Part shown: positions 58,824 to 64,000 of the stretch, piece by piece | How the letters are laid out: each line of letters starts with the position of its first letter | How positions within the stretch are numbered: position 1 is the stretch's first letter | Assembly (NCBI GenBank): GCA_036379955.1 | Contig: DASVFR010000025.1 | Span: forward strand, 1 to 64,000 | Length of the DNA stretch: 64,000 nucleotides | Source: VRUE01 sp036379955 | GTDB taxonomy: Bacteria; Actinomycetota; Thermoleophilia; Solirubrobacterales; 70-9 | Reading direction: 5' to 3' | Notes under the pieces: generated by a model | Databases searched by the model: none | Told to the model about the DNA's origin: nothing | What the model saw: the letters and a program-made list of their open reading frames with translations, nothing else | Position numbers and translations under genes: made by a program

Positions 58824-58905
58824 CGGCTGAGAGGAGTCGAACCTCCACGGAGTTGCCTCCACACGGACCTGAACCGTGCGCGTCTACCAGTTCCGCCACA
58901 GCCGC
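58824..58905 (-). tRNA. tRNA-Leu (anticodon CAG)
   Basis: On the minus strand the 7-bp acceptor stem GCGGCTG/CAGCCGC closes the cloverleaf. The anticodon stem is CACGG/CCGTG with loop TTCAGGT, giving anticodon CAG. A long variable arm (GTGGAGGCAACTCC region) identifies a class II tRNA, and the T-arm GAGGTTCGACTCCTC is normal. No CCA is encoded. Confidence 0.95.
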
Positions 58906-58996
58906 GGGAGCAGGCAATTTACCTGGTTGGCGCCAAAGGGCTCCCCAGCTCGACGCGGCAGCCCCGCCAGCCCACCCGCTAAAATGCTCGATCCTC

Positions 58997-59072
58997 GCCG
59001 CTATCGTCTAGGGGACTAGGACGCCGGATTCTCAGTCCGGAAACCGGGGTTCGAATCCCCGTAGCGGTACCA
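58997..59072 (+). tRNA. tRNA-Glu (anticodon CTC), attachment site of the element
   Basis: Acceptor stem GCCGCTA/TAGCGGT (first pair G.T), D-arm, anticodon stem CCGGA/TCCGG with loop TTCTCAG giving CTC, T-arm CCGGGGTTCGAATCCCCG shape, discriminator A and encoded CCA (59070-59072). The serine recombinase gene on the other strand ends inside it: its stop codon is the complement of bases in the anticodon loop (59032-59034). Confidence 0.95.
59032..59072. other. Probable attachment site (attL or attR) in tRNA-Glu
   Basis: The 3' part of tRNA-Glu is shared with the 3' end of the recombinase gene, the usual layout when an element inserts in a tRNA and restores its 3' end. The exact crossover is not visible without the other end of the element, which lies outside the window. 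Confidence 0.6.
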
Positions 59073-60678
59073 AGCTTTCGACGTTCAAACTCCCGACCTT
59101 CGCCAGAGGGTCGGGAGTTTTGACTTTGCGGGGAAAGACGTAGACGCTCTCATCCCAGCCCTCGGCAAGGTGCCGGAGCTGCTCGAAGGGGTCGGCGTCC
59201 TTGTCGGAGACGACCCGCTCGCCGTCAATCTCTAGCCGCTCAAAGATGCCCTGATTGAGGAGGCGGCGTTCCTGCGGCCCGGCCTGGACGTAGGCGGCTT
59301 GGATGTCCTCGGTCAGGGCCAAGGCCAGGTCGAGGCCCTTGAGCACCTTGTCATGCTCGACACTCAGCTCCTTGATGCGCTTCTCGGCGGCCACCCGCTC
59401 GCGTCGGATGCGGGCCTGCTCCTCCGCGAACAGCGACTCGCCTATTTGGTCGGCGTAATGGGCCTGGAGTAGCTTTCGTTCCTCCCGCTCAAGTCGGGTC
59501 AGCGTGGTTTCGGCCTGGGCGACCTTCTCAGCGGCAAGGACGGTGGCCGACTCGGTGTACCCCATCACGGCTGAGCGCAGTTGGTCGCACAGCATGTCAT
59601 TCAATTCCTTGGTTCCGTAGTGCTGCTCGACGGCAGCTTCCACGGCCTGGACGCGGTGGGCGCGCTGCTTGCATTTGCCGTGCTGGCGACCGCCGCAGAC
59701 GAAGTATTCGTAAAGCCCGCCTTTGCCCTTGGTCCGGTTGTAGATCAGGCGTCGGCCGCACTCGCCGCAGTAGATGCTGCCACGCAGGTAATGGAAGTGC
59801 CGCCAGGGACGTTCGCCGCTGACCTTCTTGGCGCTCAGCAGGTCTTGGACCTCCTGAAACGTGGCCTCGTCCACCAGCGGTTCGTGGCGTCCCTCGTAGA
59901 CCTTGCCGCCGTAGGGAACCTGGCCCAGGTAGTAGACGTTCCGCAAGAGCGCCTGCAAGTCCTTGGCCTTGAGCACCCGCGCTGGGTACTTGCGGGTTGG
60001 GCGGGAGCGCAGGCCGCGCTCCTCCATGATGGCGGCCAGCTCGGAGAGCGAGTAGTCGCCGCTGGCGTAGAGCGTGAAGGCTTCGCGGATCAGCGGGGCG
60101 CGCTCCGGGTCAAGTACGACGGTGCGGATTTCGCGGCCGTCCACCACCAGGCGGTCATGCAGGTAGCCGATGGGGGCGCGGTACGGGGTGCCGCCGCGTT
60201 GGGCCTTCTGGGTCGTGCCCTTCATGACCTCAGCCGCCAGGTTGCGGCTGTAGAACTCAGCGATGGACGACATGATGCCGTGCAGCAGCAGGCCCGAGGG
60301 CGTCTCGTCAATGTTCTCGGTGACGGAGACGAGCTGCGCCCCCGCTTTCTTGATCGCCATGACGATCTCCACATCGTCGGCGCGATTGCGGGCCAGGCGG
60401 TCAACCTTGTGGACGATCACGTAGTCGATATCGCCGCGCTTTAGCCGCTCCAGCATGGCGCGGAGCGCCGGTCGGTTGGCGGTCTTGGCGGACTCGCCCC
60501 GGTCCATGTACTCGTCCACGACCTCGGCTCCGAGCTGCCCTGCTTCCCGCTGGCAGGCTTCGCGCTGAGCCGGGATCGAGAAGCCCTCGGTGTCGAAATC
60601 CTTGTCGGCCTGCTGGGCGGACGAGACACGTAGGTAGATCAACGCCTGCTTGGCGGCGATGGCTATGGAATCTGGCAT
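59032..60678 (-). CDS. Large serine recombinase (integrase)
   Basis: 548 residues. N-terminal resolvase domain: ALIYLRVSSAQQ with nucleophile Ser19 and VDRLARNRADDVEIV. Recombinase domain around residues 180-290 (GTPYRAPIGYLHDRL, LLRNVYYLGQVPYGG). Zinc ribbon near 305-345 (YCGECGRRL ... FVCGGRQHGKCK), then a coiled coil from about 385 to 450. GAGGAGGTGACAC precedes the ATG, a strong Shine-Dalgarno. The last residues, PLRGFEPRFPD, are encoded by the complement of tRNA-Glu, so the gene end was formed by, or adapted to, insertion in the tRNA. Confidence 0.95.
   Translation of the reverse strand: MPDSIAIAAKQALIYLRVSSAQQADKDFDTEGFSIPAQREACQREAGQLGAEVVDEYMDRGESAKTANRPALRAMLERLKRGDIDYVIVHKVDRLARNRADDVEIVMAIKKAGAQLVSVTENIDETPSGLLLHGIMSSIAEFYSRNLAAEVMKGTTQKAQRGGTPYRAPIGYLHDRLVVDGREIRTVVLDPERAPLIREAFTLYASGDYSLSELAAIMEERGLRSRPTRKYPARVLKAKDLQALLRNVYYLGQVPYGGKVYEGRHEPLVDEATFQEVQDLLSAKKVSGERPWRHFHYLRGSIYCGECGRRLIYNRTKGKGGLYEYFVCGGRQHGKCKQRAHRVQAVEAAVEQHYGTKELNDMLCDQLRSAVMGYTESATVLAAEKVAQAETTLTRLEREERKLLQAHYADQIGESLFAEEQARIRRERVAAEKRIKELSVEHDKVLKGLDLALALTEDIQAAYVQAGPQERRLLNQGIFERLEIDGERVVSDKDADPFEQLRHLAEGWDESVYVFPRKVKTPDPLAKVGSLNVESLVPLRGFEPRFPD
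59087..59122 (+). terminator. Rho-independent terminator after tRNA-Glu
   Basis: AAACTCCCGACC (59087-59098) pairs with GGTCGGGAGTTT (59109-59120) around a 10-base loop, ending in TTTT. It lies 15 bases after the tRNA CCA end and also within the recombinase 3' coding region. Confidence 0.75.
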
Positions 60679-60728
60679 GTGTCACCTCCTCTCTTTTTTT
60701 AGTGACGGTTTCTTAGTTGCTAAATGTA

Positions 60729-60734
60729 AGTATA
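60729..60734 (-). promoter_or_regulatory. Candidate -10 box for the recombinase
   Basis: TATACT on the minus strand about 50 bases before the recombinase ATG, in an AT-rich 78-base spacer. The spacer also contains TTAG-TTG-CTAA (about 60713-60723), a short inverted repeat that could be an operator. Confidence 0.4.
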
Positions 60735-60756
60735 CAAGATGGAGCGGGCGGCATTT

Positions 60757-61578
60757 TCACTGTTTCTCGGATATTTCCTCCGTTGGTGTGTTAGTTACAA
60801 CTTTCTCGGCTTCGCCGAATTCAATGGCCGCGAACAGCTCGCGCTGCTCTCTCGGCAAGCGCCGCACGCAGTCCTCAATGGCGCTCACGCGCCCTGCGTC
60901 TGGAGCCAGCCAGAGCACCTTGGGAAAGACGCCATGCTCGGCTTGCTCGCGGCCGGAGTCGTAGTAGGCGACGTAGGCCATGAGCTGGCGCATGAGTGCC
61001 CGGCTGCCCTCGCTGCCCATGTCTACCTCAATGAAATAGCTGTCCTCGAACTCCCCGGCACCTACGCGCAGGAAGCTGTCCGGCTTGAGGACGAGGGGCT
61101 GAGCGCCAACCCCGCCATAGGCTCGCCAACAAGCGGGTTCAGCCCTCAGCTCCAACAGCTCGATCCGGCCACCGCTGGCGGCCTCTGCGAGCCGAGCGTG
61201 CAGCTCGGCAACTTGCAGGGCGTGGTTCATGAACAGCATTCCCGGAATCCGGGAGCGCCGCCGGCGACGGTTGGAGATCCAGCCGCGCTCCAGTGCCAGG
61301 CGTTGCCCGGCCAGCCCCAGGCGGTAGACGAAGCCCGCGCTGCCAGCACGGACGCCGCCGACCTGGCGATCCAGGCGCTCCAGCACGTCCAGGCGCGTGA
61401 GGCGAAGGAGAGTGCGGCGAACGGCGCGAGGGTCGGCGTCCATGAAGTGCATTCGGGCGAGCTGCGCGCCGGAAACGAAGCGCAGTTCGCAGACGGAGCG
61501 GGTAATGGCCAGGTCGCGCTCGGTGAGCTTTCGGTCTAGGTCGCGGGCCACCTTCGCGGTGACGTAGCGCCCGCTCAT
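60757..61578 (-). CDS. Replication-relaxation family protein
   Basis: 273 residues. N-terminal winged-helix-like part (KLTERDLAITRSVCELRFVSGAQLARMHF) and a later nuclease-like region with YFIEVDMGSEGSRALMRQLMAY and KVLWLAPDAGR. This matches the replication-relaxation family found on actinobacterial and firmicute plasmids and conjugative elements, thought to help plasmid-type replication or relaxation; the biochemistry is unproven. Lies between the ATPase and recombinase genes. Confidence 0.75.
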   Translation of the reverse strand: MSGRYVTAKVARDLDRKLTERDLAITRSVCELRFVSGAQLARMHFMDADPRAVRRTLLRLTRLDVLERLDRQVGGVRAGSAGFVYRLGLAGQRLALERGWISNRRRRRSRIPGMLFMNHALQVAELHARLAEAASGGRIELLELRAEPACWRAYGGVGAQPLVLKPDSFLRVGAGEFEDSYFIEVDMGSEGSRALMRQLMAYVAYYDSGREQAEHGVFPKVLWLAPDAGRVSAIEDCVRRLPREQRELFAAIEFGEAEKVVTNTPTEEISEKQ

Positions 61579-61690
61579 TTCGTACTCCTATTGAGCCATA
61601 TAGTCAGTGGCCAATTTGGACGGCGAAGCCGATCCGGGCTGGGAATCCGGGTGGGCCGACGCGACGCGAGCGGACGGGCGAACGGCGCGC

Positions 61691-63775
61691 TCACGGCTGC
61701 CTCCGGGGACCCCTGCCAACGGGTGCGGTCGGGGCTTTCGCCCTGACCTTGGCCCTGAGCGTCGCCTCGACCTCTCGGCGTAGGCGGGCGTAGTTTCGGT
61801 GTGACGCCTCGCGTACCGTGGCGGCAGTGCCAAGCGGGGCGACTGGCGCGGGCGTGGTCAGCGTCACCGGGCGGGCGCTGCCGCCGTCCTCCAACGCCAC
61901 TATCGCCGCCACCGAGTACGGGTCAAGAGCCTGGAGATCGTCGGCGCTCAGCGCCGGAGCGAACAGCCGCTCCATGACGCGGGCGTCCGAAGCGCTCAGG
62001 GCAAAGACGGCCTTGGAGCGGGCGTTAGCCAGGATCACTTCGCGCAGTTCCTTGGGGAGCTGCTCCAGGTTCTGGTGGGCGACGGTCAGGCTCAGCCCGT
62101 ACTTGCGCCCCTGGGCGAACAGCTCATCCCAAGGCACCGGGGCATGGGCGAAGTCCTGTACCTCGTCTACGTAGACGCCGAAGGCGTGGCGCTCGGCTGG
62201 AGCCAAGGCGGCTCGTTCGGCCATCGCCTGCCAGGCGGCGGTGAGGATGAGGCAACCGAGGAGCTGGGCGGTTTCCGCTCCGATCAGGCCCTTGGGCAGA
62301 TTGACGAGCAGCACTTTTTTCTCCTCAATGATCTGGCGCATTGACAGACGCGGGCGGGCTTGGCCGACGATGGCCCGGATACTTGGCCGCGCCGTGAACT
62401 GGCGCACCTTGTTAAGGAGCGGCGAGACGACGTTGGCCTGTTCGCGCGGCGGCAGCGCTTCGTACCATTGCCAGTCCGGGCCGAGGCCCAGGGGATCGTC
62501 CAGGTCGGCCAGCACCTTCTCGCGGAAAAGCGGGTCGAGGTAGAGCCGTGGCAGATCGAGCAACGTGGAGCCTTTGCGCCTCGCCAAGGTGAGCAGGCCC
62601 ATGTGGGTCAGCTGCGCCGTGCGTGGTCCCCAGAACGCCTCCCAGAGCCGCTGGAACAGCTCGCCGAGTTGGTCGGCGATGAGCGATGGGTCGGCGGTGC
62701 TGGCGAAGGGGTTGAAGCCGATCGCGTGCTCCTGGTCAAGCGGGTCGAGCAGCAGCACGTCCTTTATGCGCTTCTTGGGGATGGCGTCGGCCAGGTCGGT
62801 AATGAGGTCGCCGTTCGTCTCGACCACCACCAGCCCCCGCCCCTGCTCCAGGTCGTCGTGGATCAGGTTCTTGAGCAGCGAGGTCTTGCCGGTGCCGGTT
62901 GGTCCCAGCACGTACAGCCCCCGGGTCGAGGCGTTGGCGCTGATCGCCACCGGCCGGTTCAAACCGGCAAAGTCGCTGACGCCGAGGGTCCGTCCCCGGC
63001 TCGTTAGGGCGGCGTGCGGAACCAGCCGCTTAGCCGCGCCCAAGCCGAGGCCCGGCAGGTCAGGATCACCGACCGGCCAGCCAATGACGGCGGCCAGCTC
63101 CGGGGCGCTCATGTACCGGCCGCGCAGGCCAACCATCCAGGCGAGCTGGCCGAGCCAGTAAGGGTCAGCGCTCAGCCGTCCAAAGGGCGTCGCCAGGCTC
63201 CACAGCACCGACGCCGTGCGCTGGAGCAGTTGCTGTCGGCGGGCCGGGGTCGAGGCGACCACGGACAGCTCGCCGAAGGCAGCCAGGCCCGGCAGGCTCA
63301 GCTTGGCCCGCAGCGTCCGTTCGCGCCCGTCTCTCGCGTCATAGCGGCCCACCGGCAGGGGCGGCCGTGGGACGGCGCGCAGGTTCCAGCGCAAGGAGAC
63401 GGCCTCGCCTTTGTCCAGCGGGAACAGGCTGGAGAGCAACGCCGCGCCGATGGCGGCCAGCTCGTCAGTTCTAAGCGAAGCGGTGCGGGGCGCGAGTTGC
63501 CAGAGCCAGCGGCGGGTACCAGCGCGCGAGAGTGCTTGGCTCGTTTCCAGGCGAAGGCTCGGAATGGCCGCGCGCAGGGCGGCGGCAATGGCGTCTTTTT
63601 CATTTGGCGTTACGGCCAGGCGGTGGGTGATGCCTTTATCCGTAGCGCTCAGCTCCAGTACTAGCCGAGCGTGAGACGGGACGCCGGAGAACGCTGACAG
63701 GGCGGCCAGTACGTCGCCTTGTTCGAGGCCCTGCGGGAAGCGCAGCGAGAACCAGTCCAGTCCCCGCCGGGTCAT
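61691..63775 (-). CDS. VirD4/TraG-like conjugative coupling ATPase
   Basis: 694 residues. Walker A GPTGTGKTSLLKNLIHDD near residue 291 and Walker B FGVYVDEVQDFAH near 535, followed by KYGLSLTVAHQNLEQLPKEL, as in coupling proteins and TraD/VirB4-like ATPases of conjugative elements. The N-terminal 270 residues have no obvious membrane helices, unlike classic VirD4. ATG 63775 overlaps the stop of the small upstream gene. It would drive DNA transfer to a secretion channel; other transfer genes lie outside the window. Confidence 0.82.
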   Translation of the reverse strand: MTRRGLDWFSLRFPQGLEQGDVLAALSAFSGVPSHARLVLELSATDKGITHRLAVTPNEKDAIAAALRAAIPSLRLETSQALSRAGTRRWLWQLAPRTASLRTDELAAIGAALLSSLFPLDKGEAVSLRWNLRAVPRPPLPVGRYDARDGRERTLRAKLSLPGLAAFGELSVVASTPARRQQLLQRTASVLWSLATPFGRLSADPYWLGQLAWMVGLRGRYMSAPELAAVIGWPVGDPDLPGLGLGAAKRLVPHAALTSRGRTLGVSDFAGLNRPVAISANASTRGLYVLGPTGTGKTSLLKNLIHDDLEQGRGLVVVETNGDLITDLADAIPKKRIKDVLLLDPLDQEHAIGFNPFASTADPSLIADQLGELFQRLWEAFWGPRTAQLTHMGLLTLARRKGSTLLDLPRLYLDPLFREKVLADLDDPLGLGPDWQWYEALPPREQANVVSPLLNKVRQFTARPSIRAIVGQARPRLSMRQIIEEKKVLLVNLPKGLIGAETAQLLGCLILTAAWQAMAERAALAPAERHAFGVYVDEVQDFAHAPVPWDELFAQGRKYGLSLTVAHQNLEQLPKELREVILANARSKAVFALSASDARVMERLFAPALSADDLQALDPYSVAAIVALEDGGSARPVTLTTPAPVAPLGTAATVREASHRNYARLRREVEATLRAKVRAKAPTAPVGRGPRRQP

Positions 63776-63933
63776 GGCGCGCTCTGCTCCGCTTCGTTCT
63801 CGTCCGCTTCCTCCAAGCGGCGTTTGGCCATGAGCCACAGCGCCAGGGCCAGCTTCGTCTCGTCTATTTCGGCGAGTGACTTGGAGCGGATACGAATCCG
63901 CTTAGTTGGTGTGTTTTTTATCCTCCTTGGCAT
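63772..63933 (-). CDS. Small basic protein of the element
   Basis: 53 residues from ATG 63933 (MPRRIKNTPTKRIRIRSK...), fixed by the Shine-Dalgarno GGGAGG 6 bases upstream. Basic N-terminal half, acidic C-terminal half (EEADENEAEQSAP). Its stop overlaps the ATPase start (ATGA), so the two are translated together. Not recognised. Confidence 0.6.
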   Translation of the reverse strand: MPRRIKNTPTKRIRIRSKSLAEIDETKLALALWLMAKRRLEEADENEAEQSAP

Positions 63934-64000
63934 GATGAACCTCCCTTCAATTAGTGCCTTGAAGGTCACGCCTTGGGGGATGAGCACTCCACCTGCTCAG

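Larger units (their letters stand above)
59032..64000. mobile_element. Integrated element (ICE-like), left part
   Basis: A block of minus-strand genes starting at tRNA-Glu: serine recombinase, replication-relaxation protein, VirD4/TraG-like ATPase and a small protein. They have classical Shine-Dalgarno sequences and AT-rich spacers that the chromosomal genes mostly lack. It continues past the right edge. The gene set fits an integrative conjugative or mobilisable element. Confidence 0.75.

Overview
This is a GC-rich chromosomal segment with housekeeping genes packed at short spacing. Stop/start overlaps (ATGA, TTGA, GTGA) and GTG/TTG starts are common. GC content, an actinobacterial-type aa3 oxidase gene set, a c-di-AMP riboswitch before an M23 peptidase and the overall gene content suggest an Actinomycetota member, probably class Thermoleophilia (Solirubrobacterales-like). 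The taxonomy is inference; no rRNA gene is present.

Layout: (1) 1-9055: purine synthesis (GuaB-family tail, GuaA), a presenilin-like membrane protein, an M23 peptidase under a c-di-AMP riboswitch, ribosomal proteins L13/S9, and amino-sugar synthesis (GlmM, GlmS). (2) 9119-15982: DUF3352 lipoprotein, AcpS, NAD(P)HX repair enzyme, CBS protein, alanine racemase, CCA-type nucleotidyltransferase, IF-1. (3) 15994-20043: a PqqD / HPr-kinase-like / glycosyltransferase / nucleotidyltransferase cassette plus an opposing glycosyltransferase. (4) 20058-28716: GH63-like hydrolase, ABC-2 exporter, amidase, small envelope proteins, GT4 glycosyltransferase. (5) 28729-40504: terminal oxidase region. A normal CtaC-CtaD-UspA-like-CtaE operon runs rightward. 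CtaA, a dihaem cytochrome c, subunit IV, a 37-residue membrane peptide, CtaB and a second subunit I/II pair run leftward. That second pair has lost nearly all haem and copper ligands. (6) 40554-48885: PAP2 and LPG-synthase-type membrane proteins, TrxB, a PIN/Phd toxin-antitoxin pair, GreA, a GGDEF/HD-GYP protein, an alkylsulfatase-type hydrolase. (7) 48959-58780: fatty-acid beta-oxidation genes, Nudix, SDR, OsmC, cobalamin adenosyltransferase, DUF1015. (8) 58824-64000: tRNA-Leu, tRNA-Glu, and the left end of an integrated element (serine recombinase, replication-relaxation protein, VirD4/TraG-like ATPase) inserted at tRNA-Glu and running off the right edge.

Two genome-style signals recur. Long inverted repeats sit just after stop codons, in at least four sequence/structure classes; three of them lie in frame inside genes. 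Many genes also lack a Shine-Dalgarno sequence and have a TAnnnT hexamer 6-11 bases before the start codon, which suggests leaderless transcripts.

No intergenic stretch exceeds 300 bases; the larger gaps hold the inverted repeats, the riboswitch or promoters listed below. No CRISPR array, insertion sequence or rRNA was seen.
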